This document shows, piece by piece, positions 51,105 through 60,077 of a stretch of DNA of 64,000 nt. The position numbers and the translations under genes were made by a program. Within the stretch, counting starts at the first letter, position 1. Each line of letters opens with the position of its first letter. The stretch comes from Polynucleobacter sp. UK-Mo-2m-Kol15. GTDB taxonomy: Bacteria; Pseudomonadota; Gammaproteobacteria; Burkholderiales; Burkholderiaceae. A model generated the notes under the pieces. It was not told where the DNA came from. It saw nothing but the letters and a program-made list of their open reading frames with translations, and made no database searches. Location of the stretch: NCBI RefSeq assembly GCF_018881505.1, contig NZ_JACVQC010000001.1, forward strand, positions 727,927 through 791,926, read 5' to 3'.

Positions 51105-51821
51105 TTATTTAAAGGTGCCACCCAATAATTCAGTTAATTTTTTGGCGCTATCTTTTACTATTTTCTTCTGCTTCTCAAGCATTCGATAGGCTGGCATCGT
51201 TAAGGTAATTACACCAATTAACCCTTGCGAATTAAAAACGGGGGCTGAAATTCCTGCTATTTCTTTTACTCTATCACCAGAAATTGCAAGAACCATCTCT
51301 TCGCGAATTTTTGAGAAAACTTTACCAGTGGCGCCTTCAAAAGCCATTAAGACTTTGCCGCCAGCACCTTTATCTAGGGGTAGTAGATCGCCAGTTTTAA
51401 TATGATCACGTAACGCTTGGTTTGAGTCTACTCTGAATAAGCATAATCGCTTATCGTCCTGCCGTACATAAAATGCAGCGCTTTCTTGGGTTGAATCAAC
51501 TAGTAGTCTTAAGATGGGTGTGGCAATATTTTCTAGGGATGTATTCGCCTGGTAGGCGCCATGAAGTGACGCTACCGATGGGCCAAGAATATATTTTCCA
51601 TCCATTTTTTTAGTTACCAAGCCTGCATTTTCTAAAGATGCCAGCATTCTTAATGAAGTGCTTTTGTAAAGCCCGGTTTCAAGAGAGATCTGAGAGAGGG
51701 TGAGCTCTGGATTTAGCGGGGTAAAGAGTCGAAGAATGGTTAGCGCTTTATCAACAGACGCAACCCCATCATTTGATAGGGAGATCTTATCTTTATCCGC
51801 ATTACGAGATCTTCTGGGCAT
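51105..51821 (-). CDS. IclR family transcriptional regulator
   Basis: 238 residues: winged HTH from about residue 20 to 80 (SVDKALTILRLF, LTLSQISLETGLYKSTSLRMLASLENAGLV) and the ligand-binding GAF-like domain from 100 on (LDKGAGGKVLMAFEG; ISAPVFNSQGLIGVITLTMPA). Divergent from the HMGL/CoA-transferase pair at 51881, with an inverted repeat (51862-51876) in between that is a probable operator. It likely controls both this pair and its own operon with the exporter. Confidence 0.9.
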   Translation of the reverse strand: MPRRSRNADKDKISLSNDGVASVDKALTILRLFTPLNPELTLSQISLETGLYKSTSLRMLASLENAGLVTKKMDGKYILGPSVASLHGAYQANTSLENIATPILRLLVDSTQESAAFYVRQDDKRLCLFRVDSNQALRDHIKTGDLLPLDKGAGGKVLMAFEGATGKVFSKIREEMVLAISGDRVKEIAGISAPVFNSQGLIGVITLTMPAYRMLEKQKKIVKDSAKKLTELLGGTFK

Positions 51822-51826
51822 GCTCT

Positions 51827-51876
51827 ATTCTATAAAATATGGTTAAATATCTAGAACGTTATTCTATAGGATAGAA
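51827..51876. promoter_or_regulatory. Candidate IclR operator between divergent genes
   Basis: A perfect dyad TTCTAT-AGG-ATAGAA (51862-51876) framed by GTTA and C, and a second half-site ATTCTATA at 51827-51834 near the IclR start. Their position in the 59-bp spacer fits control of both the IclR gene and the HMGL/CoA-transferase genes. Confidence 0.55.
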
Positions 51877-51880
51877 CAAT

Positions 51881-52822
51881 ATGCATGTGGCGTCAACTGC
51901 AGTCTTAATTAGTGAGGTTGGACCTAGGGACGGTTTGCAATCAATTAAAACCATCATGCCAACACTAAATAAAAAGCTTTGGGTAGATGCTTTATTTAAT
52001 GCGGGTATTCGTGAAATTGAAGTAGCATCATTTGTGCCCGCAAGGATGTTGCCACAGATGGCTGATGCTGCAGAAATTGTGCAACATGCAAAGACCTTAA
52101 ATGGTTTAACTGTCTTGGCACTAGTGCCGAATTTAAAAGGTGCTGAACATGCTATTTTGGCTGGAGCAGACAAGATTACTATTCCAGTTTCTGCCAGTGC
52201 TGCGCATTCCTTGGCCAATGTTCGTAAGACGCGAGAGGAGATGATTAAGGAGCTCAAGCGAATTGTCGAATTTAGAAATGCCCATGCACCATCTATAAAA
52301 ATCGAGGTCGGCATTGCCACTGCTTTTGGTTGCACGTTACAAGGCTTGGTTGCTGAGGATGAGGTGATTGGGCTTGCAGAGCAGGCGGCACTTGCTGGAG
52401 TGGATGATGTAGGTTTATCAGATACGACTGGCTATGCCAACCCCTCTCAAATTAAAAGATTATTTCGCCGTTTACGCGGCGCCATTGGAGATAAGGCGGG
52501 CGCTGCCCACCTGCACAATACTCGTGGGCTTGGTCTAGCAAACTGTTTGGCAGCTTATGAAGAGGGGGTTACCTCCTTTGATTCATCAATGGGTGGCTTG
52601 GGTGGATGCCCTTACGCGCCAGGCGCCTCGGGCAATGTAGTTACAGAGGACTTGGTGTTTATGTTTGAGGCGATGGGGGTTCGGACAGGAGTTGATCTCG
52701 ATAAATTATTTAGAGCCAGAGAAGTTCTTCAAGCTGGATTGCCGCATGAGGCTATTTATGGAATGGTTCCGGAGGCAGGTCTTCCAAAAGGCTTTGATGC
52801 ATATAAAGAGAATCTACGTTAA
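51881..52822 (+). CDS. Hydroxymethylglutaryl-CoA lyase-like enzyme, second copy
   Basis: 313 residues. PRDGLQ at 15-20 is the standard HMGL motif with Arg16 and Asp17; AHLHNTRG near 209 holds the metal His pair, and GGLGGCPYAPGASGN near 240 the catalytic Cys. Metal-dependent cleavage of a 3-hydroxy-3-methylacyl-CoA. Its stop overlaps the start of the following CoA-transferase gene (TAATG), so they are translationally coupled and in reverse order to the pair at 46851. It stands directly behind the probable IclR operator; AGGAT is the likely ribosome site. Confidence 0.9.
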   Translation: MHVASTAVLISEVGPRDGLQSIKTIMPTLNKKLWVDALFNAGIREIEVASFVPARMLPQMADAAEIVQHAKTLNGLTVLALVPNLKGAEHAILAGADKITIPVSASAAHSLANVRKTREEMIKELKRIVEFRNAHAPSIKIEVGIATAFGCTLQGLVAEDEVIGLAEQAALAGVDDVGLSDTTGYANPSQIKRLFRRLRGAIGDKAGAAHLHNTRGLGLANCLAAYEEGVTSFDSSMGGLGGCPYAPGASGNVVTEDLVFMFEAMGVRTGVDLDKLFRAREVLQAGLPHEAIYGMVPEAGLPKGFDAYKENLR

Positions 52823-54021
52823 TGGATACTAATAAGTCGCTGCCATATTCTGGCATTCGTGTTGTTGAATTCACTCATATGGTGATGGGGCCTACTTGTG
52901 GAATGATTCTTGCTGACCTTGGTGCTGAGGTGATTAAGGTTGAGCCAATAGACGGTGATAAAACTCGAAGATTATTAGGCTCTGGCGCCGGATTTTTTCC
53001 GATGTTTAATCGAAATAAAAAAAGTCTTTCGATTGATATGAAAACTCCCGAGGGCATGGAGATTATTAAAAAGTTAGTTGCCTCTGCAGATGTAGTGAGC
53101 GAAAACTTTAAGCCTGGAACAATGGCAAAAATGGGGTTGGACTATGAGACTTTGCATCCAGCACACCCTGAATTGATTTATGTATCGCATAAAGGATTTT
53201 TACCCGGACCCTATGATCATCGAACAGCTTTAGACGAGGTTGTTCAAATGATGGGTGGCTTAGCCTATATGACTGGACCAGAAGATAGGCCTTTGCGAGC
53301 GGGCTCCTCGGTGAATGACATTATGGGTGGGATCTTTGGTGCAATTGGAGTGATGGCAGCTTTGAAGCAGCGAGATGTTACGGGTGAAGGGCAAGAAATT
53401 CAAAGCTCTTTATTTGAGAATAATATCTTTCTAGTTGGTCAGCATATGATGCAGTATGCGGTTACTGGCAAGGCTCCTAAACCAATGCCAAGTCGAATCT
53501 CCGCCTGGGCAATCTATGATGTATTTGAAGTTGCAGAAGGTGAGAAAATTTTTCTAGCTGTGGTGTCTGACACGCAATGGAAAATATTTTGTGATGCATT
53601 TGGATTCGATGATTTATTTCAAGACGCTACTTTGGCGACTAATAACTTACGTGTAGAGGCTAGATCAAGCTTAATTCCAGAGATCAAAAAAAGACTTTTA
53701 GGATTTTCTGCGGCTCAAATCAGTTCAATATTTGAGTCTCATGGACTGCCATTTGCACCAATTACGAGACCCGAACAGCTATTTGATGATCCTCATTTGA
53801 GGGCAACTGGTGGTCTTGCCCCCATTCAGGTAACGGATGGGCCTAATACAGGGTCAGAGACGGTGGTACCTTTATTGCCTCTTATGATGGGTGGCGAGAG
53901 GCTTGGGGTGCGACAGGGGCCGCCTAAGTCTGGTGAGCATTCCCGTGAAATTCTCCGCACACTTGGGTTTAGTGATGCGGAAATTTCAAGTTGGACTACT
54001 GAGGGAATTATTCGGTCTTAA
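52822..54021 (+). CDS. CaiB/BaiF family CoA-transferase, second copy
   Basis: 399 residues. VVEFTHMVMGPTCGMILADLGAEVIKVEP is the N-terminal fold, the catalytic Asp is in SSVNDIMGGIFG near residue 170, and GQEIQSSLFENN follows. Compared with the copy at 46851 its CoA-site block has FFPMFNRNKKSLSIDMKTPEG. It starts on the last base of the HMGL stop codon, ensuring equal synthesis of transferase and lyase. Its last 4 bp overlap the convergent thiolase gene. Confidence 0.9.
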   Translation: MDTNKSLPYSGIRVVEFTHMVMGPTCGMILADLGAEVIKVEPIDGDKTRRLLGSGAGFFPMFNRNKKSLSIDMKTPEGMEIIKKLVASADVVSENFKPGTMAKMGLDYETLHPAHPELIYVSHKGFLPGPYDHRTALDEVVQMMGGLAYMTGPEDRPLRAGSSVNDIMGGIFGAIGVMAALKQRDVTGEGQEIQSSLFENNIFLVGQHMMQYAVTGKAPKPMPSRISAWAIYDVFEVAEGEKIFLAVVSDTQWKIFCDAFGFDDLFQDATLATNNLRVEARSSLIPEIKKRLLGFSAAQISSIFESHGLPFAPITRPEQLFDDPHLRATGGLAPIQVTDGPNTGSETVVPLLPLMMGGERLGVRQGPPKSGEHSREILRTLGFSDAEISSWTTEGIIRS

Positions 54022-55238
54022 GTCACTCGCTCAATAATCATCGCAATACCTTGACCTACTCCAATGCACATTGTGCATAAGGCATAACGCTTCTTTTGTT
54101 CTTCTAGCTCGAATACTGCGCTAGTGATGAGGCGGGCACCACTCATTCCTAATGGATGACCAAGAGCAATGGCACCTCCATTTGGATTGACCCGGATATC
54201 ATTATCAGCCACACCCAACTCACGCAGTACTGCTAGACCTTGAGCGGCGAACGCCTCATTGAGTTCGATAACATCAATCTGGTCGATAGTCATGCCGAGA
54301 CGCTTGAGTAGTTTTTGTGAAGCGGGCGCAGGACCAATCCCCATAATCCGTGGAGCTACGCCTGCAGTAGCCATTCCAATAATCTTGGCACGAGGCTTGA
54401 GCTGATATTTTTTGACTGCATCCTCACTAGCCAATAGCAGAGCACAGGCCCCATCATTTACTCCTGATGCATTGCCAGCTGTTATGGTGCCATCAGGTCG
54501 AACAATCGGCTTTAATTTTGCAAGCACATCAATGGTGGTTGCTCGGGGATGCTCATCCTGTGTCACGACAATTGGATCCCCTTTTTTCTGTGGGATGACC
54601 ACGGGGGTAATTTCTTTCGCAAGTCGACCATTTGCTTGCGCAGCAGAGGCTTTATTTTGACTGGCTAGTGCCATGAGATCTTGATCATCGCGGCTAATCT
54701 TGAAGTCATCAGCCACATTTTCTGCTGTCTCTGGCATGGAATCCACGCCATATGCTTTTTTCATCAGCGGATTGATGAAGCGCCATCCGATGGTGGTATC
54801 TTGTACAGAATTGTTACGAGAAAAAGCAGATTCTGCCTTAGGCATAACAAAGGGCGCGCGACTCATGCTTTCCACCCCGCCTGCAATCATCAGTTCTGCC
54901 TCTCCTGCTGCGATGGCGCGAGCCGCCGTGCCAACAGCATCCATGCCTGAGCCGCAAAGGCGATTAATGGTTGCGCCAGGCACTGCTGGTGAAAGCCCTG
55001 CTAATAAGGCGCTCATGCGCGCTACATTGCGATTATCTTCACCCGCTTGATTAGCGCAGCCATAAATAACATCGTCCACTTGATCCCATTGAACCTGAGG
55101 ATTTCGTTCCATCAATGCTTTAATTGGAACAGCCCCTAGATCATCTGCGCGCACGCTGGATAACGATCCACCATATCGGCCAATTGGAGTTCTGATGGCG
55201 TCACAGATATATACAGGGGTAATATTTTTATTCTTCAT
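54018..55238 (-). CDS. pcaF: 3-oxoadipyl-CoA thiolase (PcaF/PaaJ-like)
   Basis: 406 residues. Nucleophile Cys95 (NRLCGSGMDA), His361 (GHPLGMSGARL) and Cys391 (CTMCIGVGQG) are the thiolase triad, with NEAFAAQ near 325. The segment WRFINPLMKKAYGVDSMPETAENVA is the signature of 3-oxoadipyl-CoA thiolases, which split 3-oxoadipyl-CoA with CoA into succinyl-CoA and acetyl-CoA, the last step of beta-ketoadipate and phenylacetate breakdown. It lies 4 nt after an IclR gene. The remaining beta-ketoadipate genes (PcaIJ) are not here, so a different beta-keto acyl-CoA is possible. Confidence 0.85.
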   Translation of the reverse strand: MKNKNITPVYICDAIRTPIGRYGGSLSSVRADDLGAVPIKALMERNPQVQWDQVDDVIYGCANQAGEDNRNVARMSALLAGLSPAVPGATINRLCGSGMDAVGTAARAIAAGEAELMIAGGVESMSRAPFVMPKAESAFSRNNSVQDTTIGWRFINPLMKKAYGVDSMPETAENVADDFKISRDDQDLMALASQNKASAAQANGRLAKEITPVVIPQKKGDPIVVTQDEHPRATTIDVLAKLKPIVRPDGTITAGNASGVNDGACALLLASEDAVKKYQLKPRAKIIGMATAGVAPRIMGIGPAPASQKLLKRLGMTIDQIDVIELNEAFAAQGLAVLRELGVADNDIRVNPNGGAIALGHPLGMSGARLITSAVFELEEQKKRYALCTMCIGVGQGIAMIIERVT

Positions 55239-55242
55239 AATA

Positions 55243-56022
55243 TTAAGTGGCTTTTAAATTAGTGGTGAATGCAGACTCAATCATATCTTTTAAATGAAGT
55301 AGATGAGGGGCGTAGTCGTTGATGACTTTACTGAGATCGCTATCTGCTGGCGCGCTGAAATTTAAAGAAGCTTGCTGACCGTTTAGTAAAGTTAACGGGG
55401 TGGAGATGGCAAAAATCTCTGGAAGCCAGCTGGCAATACAGTAACCATTCTTTACAATGCTTTCTATCGCAGTGTGAATGTCATCTTCAATTTGAGTCCA
55501 ATTTTTTAATTTTTGACTTTTAAGCTCCGCCATCAATTTTTTCCTCATATCGGGTTTGAGGGTTGCAATCCAAGCCATTCCTAGCGATGTTCGCTCTATT
55601 GGGACGCGTTGACCTGTAACAACGGTGCGTAAAGCGATGTTTTTAGTGTACCGAACTGACTCTAGGTAAACCATCTCCATTCGATCTGCGATTGCTAGCC
55701 CCACATTGAGCTTGTATTTTTCAGAGGCTTTTCTCATTAAGGGCTCGGCCAGCTTAAGTTCTCGTAAGCCCATCTTGTAGGCATGACCAAGGCTGAGAAC
55801 AGTAGGGGCTAGTCGGTAGGCGGAATGCTCTTCACTGTGCTCGAGAAATCCTGAGAGGACAAGTGTTTGGGTGAGCCGGCTGACAGTTGAGGGCGGTAGC
55901 TTAGTCTTTTCTGAGATTTCGCCGTTACCCAGGAGATCCATGCCAGGCTTGAAGCAGCGTAATATTTCCAAGCCCCTAACTAGGGACCGATTTATTTTTT
56001 TGGGGGTGGTATTTGATTCCAT
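55243..56022 (-). CDS. IclR family regulator (PcaR/PobR-like)
   Basis: 259 residues. Winged HTH at about 10-75 (SLVRGLEILRCFKP, ISEKTKLPPSTVSRLTQTLVLSGFLEHS), and the effector domain with IERTSLGMAWIATL and GYCIASWLPEIFAISTPL. Beginning SLVRGLEIL is common in IclR regulators of aromatic acid catabolism. Divergent from the Bug/PaaG operon (start 56107) and co-directional, 4 nt apart, with the thiolase. It probably controls the thiolase and the beta-oxidation-like operon. Confidence 0.88.
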   Translation of the reverse strand: MESNTTPKKINRSLVRGLEILRCFKPGMDLLGNGEISEKTKLPPSTVSRLTQTLVLSGFLEHSEEHSAYRLAPTVLSLGHAYKMGLRELKLAEPLMRKASEKYKLNVGLAIADRMEMVYLESVRYTKNIALRTVVTGQRVPIERTSLGMAWIATLKPDMRKKLMAELKSQKLKNWTQIEDDIHTAIESIVKNGYCIASWLPEIFAISTPLTLLNGQQASLNFSAPADSDLSKVINDYAPHLLHLKDMIESAFTTNLKAT

Positions 56023-56106
56023 CTAGTGGAATTAGACCATAAATTCTTGACTAAGTTGGGTCATACTCATCTTTGAACAATTTCATAAAAGTATTGGGAG
56101 ATCTAC

Positions 56107-57102
56107 ATGCTTAATCAATTGAGGGTGGCAATTCGTCATTTTATTTGGGCTCTAACGCCATTTATTTTTTGTGCTGTTGTTAGTAAGCCTGTTTTGGCGC
56201 AGTACCCAGATCGCTCCATTAAAGTCATTGTGCCCTTTGCACCGGGAGGGGGTACTGATTTGGTGGCGAGAACCTTGGGTTTATCGATGGCTGATGACTT
56301 AAAGCAATCTATTGTGATTGACAACAAGCCGGGTGGTAGCACAATTATTGGAACCGATGCTTTAGCAAAAAGTCCACCCGATGGCTACACCTTGGTCGTT
56401 GCTACATTGGCACATGCAGTAAATCCCAGCTTGAAAGCCAAGCTGCCCTACTCGCAAGATAAGGACTTTGCACCTGTCATCTTGGTTGGGGTCTCTCCTA
56501 ATGTGGTGGTGGTTTCAGCAGATAGTCCTTATAAAACGTTTGCGGATTTTCTTGCTGCGGCAAAGGCAAATCCAGAAAAACTCTCGTACGCATCACAAGG
56601 TGGCGGTACTTCTGCTCATTTAGCTGGTGAATTATTTAATTCAATCGCTGGCACAAAACTCACTCATGTTCCCTATAAAGGCGCCGGACCAGCATTAACT
56701 GATGTCATTGGCGGTCAGGTCGACGTCATGTTTGCAACTGCATCGGCAGTGGGTAGTTTGGTAGATGCTGGAAAACTACGGGCGCTTGCAGTAACTACAC
56801 CAAATCGCTCACCTTCACCGCAGTTAGCAAAGTTACCCACTGTTGCAGAGAGTGGTGTTCCGGGATATTCAGCTGGAAGTTGGTACGGTTACTTTGCCCC
56901 AGCAGGCACTCCGCCAGATGTGATCAATAAGTTAAATGCTGCGATTAAAAAATCCGCTCAATCTCCAGCCTTTAAAACTCGGGTAGAGGGGGAGGGTTTG
57001 GTAATTAGAACGGGCACTCCAGAGGAATTTGGCAAGTTTGTGAAGGCTGAAGAGTTGCGTTGGCGCGCAGTAATTAAAAGTGCAAATATTGCCCCCGAAT
57101 AA
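56107..57102 (+). CDS. Bug/TctC-type periplasmic receptor
   Basis: 331 residues, signal peptide to about residue 31 (VLA-QYP). Blocks PFAPGGGTDLVAR, IDNKPGGSTIIG, SYASQGGGTSAHLAGE and HVPYKGAGPA. It is the first gene of a seven-gene plus-strand operon reaching the window end, so its ligand should be the acid that the CoA ligase and beta-oxidation enzymes consume. Confidence 0.93.
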   Translation: MLNQLRVAIRHFIWALTPFIFCAVVSKPVLAQYPDRSIKVIVPFAPGGGTDLVARTLGLSMADDLKQSIVIDNKPGGSTIIGTDALAKSPPDGYTLVVATLAHAVNPSLKAKLPYSQDKDFAPVILVGVSPNVVVVSADSPYKTFADFLAAAKANPEKLSYASQGGGTSAHLAGELFNSIAGTKLTHVPYKGAGPALTDVIGGQVDVMFATASAVGSLVDAGKLRALAVTTPNRSPSPQLAKLPTVAESGVPGYSAGSWYGYFAPAGTPPDVINKLNAAIKKSAQSPAFKTRVEGEGLVIRTGTPEEFGKFVKAEELRWRAVIKSANIAPE

Positions 57103-57133
57103 ATCAACTAAAAGATTTGTATAAGGAATTGAA

Positions 57134-57931
57134 ATGAAGTTTGAATTAATTGAGTTAAGTGTGATCGATGGTATTGCGACCCTACGCTTAAACCGCCCAG
57201 AAAAACGTAATGCAATGAGTGATGCAATGCGTAGCGAATTTATTGAGGCTCTGGAGTTAGTTGCTGCTGATAAATCAATTCGTGCGCTAGTGTTGACAGG
57301 GAACGGCAAGGGCTTTTGTGCTGGCGGTGATATTTCCGGGATGGAAAAAAGAATGCAGGCCCCCAGTGGAGAAATTGCCTTTAATGGTTGGCATCGTCAG
57401 CAACGCGTGCACCATGCTGTTGCTTTATTGCATACGATGCCAAAGCCAACTATTGCAGCTGTGAATGGCCCAGCGTCTGGTTTAGGGGCTGATACCGCCT
57501 TGGCGTGTGATTTTATTATGGCATCTGAGAGTGCAAGCTTTACTTGGTCTTACATCCATCGCGGGATCATCCCCGATGGCGGCGGGATGTATTTTTTACC
57601 CAGACGCATAGGTTTGGTGAGGGCAAAAGAGCTTATCTTCTCCGGCAGAAAAGTGGATCTTGAGGAGGCGCAACAGATTGGTATTGTGGACAAGGTAGCC
57701 AAGCTAGACTCCTTAGTTTCTGATGCCCAAGCATGGGCGGTTGAGCTTAGCAAGGGCTCGCCCACTGCATTAGCTCTAGGCAAAACTATCCTGAATCAAA
57801 CCTTTGAAACTACTGCTGCGCAAGTGTTTTCGCAAGGTAGTCAAGCTCAAGGTATTTGTTATACAAGCACTGAACATCGCGAGTCTGTACTAGCTTTTTT
57901 AGAAAAAGCAGCTGCTGCCAAACAGAAATAA
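57134..57931 (+). CDS. Enoyl-CoA hydratase/isomerase family protein (PaaG-like)
   Basis: 265 residues of crotonase fold: GNGKGFCAGGDISGM near 57-70 and NGPASGLGADTALACDF near 110-128 form the oxyanion hole. The usual hydratase Glu before GIIP is a Tyr (SYIHRGIIPDGGG) and an Asp occurs after it, the pattern of PaaG-type isomerases such as 1,2-epoxyphenylacetyl-CoA isomerase. So it probably shifts a double bond or opens an epoxide rather than hydrating. 31 nt after the Bug gene. Confidence 0.85.
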   Translation: MKFELIELSVIDGIATLRLNRPEKRNAMSDAMRSEFIEALELVAADKSIRALVLTGNGKGFCAGGDISGMEKRMQAPSGEIAFNGWHRQQRVHHAVALLHTMPKPTIAAVNGPASGLGADTALACDFIMASESASFTWSYIHRGIIPDGGGMYFLPRRIGLVRAKELIFSGRKVDLEEAQQIGIVDKVAKLDSLVSDAQAWAVELSKGSPTALALGKTILNQTFETTAAQVFSQGSQAQGICYTSTEHRESVLAFLEKAAAAKQK

Positions 57932-57956
57932 TTAACACCTAAGAAACAAGATAAGT

Positions 57957-60053
57957 ATGAATAATGCAATTCAAAAGTTAATGGAGCCACGCAGTATTGC
58001 GGTGATCGGTGCTTCAACGGATCCTAAGAAGACAGCTGGTAGGCCGATCGCCTATTTGCAAAAACATCACTTCAAGGGAAAAATTTATCCCGTAAATCCC
58101 CGCGTGGAAGAGATTGCCGGTTTAAAGTGCTTTCCCGACATCAATTCACTGCCTGAAACCCCTGATGTAGCAATTGTGATGGTGGGAACTGACAAGGCTC
58201 TAAGCGCAGTAAAAGAATTAGCTGCTCTGGGAACTCCAGCCGCGATTGTATTGACCAGCGGTTTTGCCGAACATGGTCCCGAAGGTTTGAAAAAACAAGA
58301 AGAGCTCATTGCAGCTGCGGGTGCGATGCGTATCCTTGGCCCCAATACTATTGGTATGGTCAATATTACCGATGACATTCCTTTGTCTCCCAGTAGTGCT
58401 TTGGAGATGGATGAATTTCCCAAGGGTTCCGTGAGCGTTATTTCGCAAAGCGGCGGTATATTGGGGTCTCTATTGTCGCGAGCAACTGCTTGTGGTTTGG
58501 GCCTGTCCAAATTAGTGTCAACAAGCAATGAAGCAGATCTTGGTCTAGCCGATTTTGTTGATTACTTAGTCGATGATCCAAGCACTAAAGTGATTGTTCT
58601 TTATATTGAAAGTATCCGTCACCCAGAAAAATTTCGTGCAGCAGCATTGAGGGCAAAAAAGACTGGGAAACCAATTGTTGTTTATAAGGTTGGTAAATCA
58701 GAGGCAGGTATCAAGGCAGCAGTTTCTCATACTGGTGCATTGGCTGGTACTGACAAAATGTATGACGCACTTTTTAAGCAAGTAGGTATTATTCGCGCAA
58801 ATAAGTTCTCTGATTTTTTAGACATTCCTGCGGCCCTATCTTCTGGAAGGGTTCTAAAGGGCAGGCGTGTTGCTATCTTGACTTCAACCGGCGGTGCTGG
58901 CACTTTGGTAGCAGATAGTTTGGGCGAGTGGGGTTTTGATACTCCTGCTCCTGATGAGGTCACTGCTGCACGTTTGCGCGCTTTACAGCCCGGGGATCAG
59001 GCGGTACTAGATCGCAATCCAATTGATGTCACGCTGGCGGGTTTGCAGCCCGATCTATTGCGAGGCGCTATTGCGGCTTTATTGGATAGTCCAACTTATG
59101 ACGCTTTAATTTTGATCTTAGGATCATCTAGTTTATCTATGCCGGATTTAATGGCTGGCGCTGTACGTGATTGCATGCAAACCAGTGATAAGCCAGTGAT
59201 AGCTTATGTGAGTCCTCATGCGCCGATTGCGGGGGCGCTGATGACTAAGCTTGGTGTACCTGCTTTCTCTCAACCAGAAAGCTGTAGCGTTGCCTTGTCT
59301 AGCATGTTACATGCGAGCGCATTAAAGAGTGATCACTTTATTGAAGGGAAATTAGTCAAACTCCCATCAAACTTGAATATGGATAGCTTGCATGGATCAT
59401 TGAACGAGCATCAGGCCAAGAATCTATTTGCTGCATTTGGTATTGCTGGAGTGAAAGAATTTGTCGTGGATGCTGTAAACCCAGATTTTAAAGTTGCTTC
59501 AGAATTAGGCGATAAGGTGGTGCTGAAAATCTTGTCTAACCAAATTACCCACAAAACTGAAGTGGGTGGCGTCGCTTTAAATATAGCTGCTAGCGAAATT
59601 ACGCAAAAGATACACGCGATGACTGCTGAGGTAAAGGCAAGATCAGGCTCTACTATTGAAGAATTCTTAGTACAAGAAATGGTTTCTGGTGGGGTAGAGT
59701 TGATGATAGGCATGCACCGTGATCCATTGGGAACTGCTATTTTAGTTGGTATGGGCGGTGTCACGGCCGAGCTTTTTAAAGATACACACATGCGCTTGAT
59801 TACCCCTGGTAGGGCTTTTAGTGAGCAGGAAGCTTTAGAAATGCTCCAGTCATTAAGGACTTGGCCATTGCTGGATGGATATCGTGGCCGCCCAAAGTGT
59901 GATGTGCCCAAAGTTGTCAAGGCTGTAGTGCAATTTTCAGAATTAGTCGCCTGTCTTGATGATCGTCTGATTGAATGCGAAATTAACCCAATTTTTGTTT
60001 TTGCGGATGGCAAGGGCGTTAAGGCAGCTGATGGTATCGCGGTATTTAGTTAA
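57957..60053 (+). CDS. ADP-forming acyl-CoA ligase (acetate-CoA ligase family)
   Basis: 698 residues with a full domain set: CoA-binding Rossmann (SIAVIGASTDPKKTAGRPI, 12-30), the flavodoxin-like succinyl-CoA ligase part with VISQSGGILGSLLSRA (about 160) and SHTGALAGTDKMYDAL (about 260; active His), and the C-terminal ATP-grasp domain from about 480 (DKVVLKILSNQITHKTEVGG). It joins an organic acid to CoA with ATP giving ADP and Pi, activating the operon's substrate. Length is normal for fused alpha/beta subunits. Gap of 25 nt from the PaaG-like gene. Confidence 0.92.
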   Translation: MNNAIQKLMEPRSIAVIGASTDPKKTAGRPIAYLQKHHFKGKIYPVNPRVEEIAGLKCFPDINSLPETPDVAIVMVGTDKALSAVKELAALGTPAAIVLTSGFAEHGPEGLKKQEELIAAAGAMRILGPNTIGMVNITDDIPLSPSSALEMDEFPKGSVSVISQSGGILGSLLSRATACGLGLSKLVSTSNEADLGLADFVDYLVDDPSTKVIVLYIESIRHPEKFRAAALRAKKTGKPIVVYKVGKSEAGIKAAVSHTGALAGTDKMYDALFKQVGIIRANKFSDFLDIPAALSSGRVLKGRRVAILTSTGGAGTLVADSLGEWGFDTPAPDEVTAARLRALQPGDQAVLDRNPIDVTLAGLQPDLLRGAIAALLDSPTYDALILILGSSSLSMPDLMAGAVRDCMQTSDKPVIAYVSPHAPIAGALMTKLGVPAFSQPESCSVALSSMLHASALKSDHFIEGKLVKLPSNLNMDSLHGSLNEHQAKNLFAAFGIAGVKEFVVDAVNPDFKVASELGDKVVLKILSNQITHKTEVGGVALNIAASEITQKIHAMTAEVKARSGSTIEEFLVQEMVSGGVELMIGMHRDPLGTAILVGMGGVTAELFKDTHMRLITPGRAFSEQEALEMLQSLRTWPLLDGYRGRPKCDVPKVVKAVVQFSELVACLDDRLIECEINPIFVFADGKGVKAADGIAVFS

Positions 60054-60077
60054 CCTGTTTGCCTCTATATTAAGCCC

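Noticed and set aside
54700..55050. Open frame of 116 codons on the plus strand inside the thiolase gene
   Set aside because: Antisense shadow of a clearly conserved thiolase; no independent support.
59411..60013. 200-codon antisense frame in the acyl-CoA ligase gene
   Set aside because: Opposite strand encodes the conserved ATP-grasp domain; the frame is only open by codon bias.
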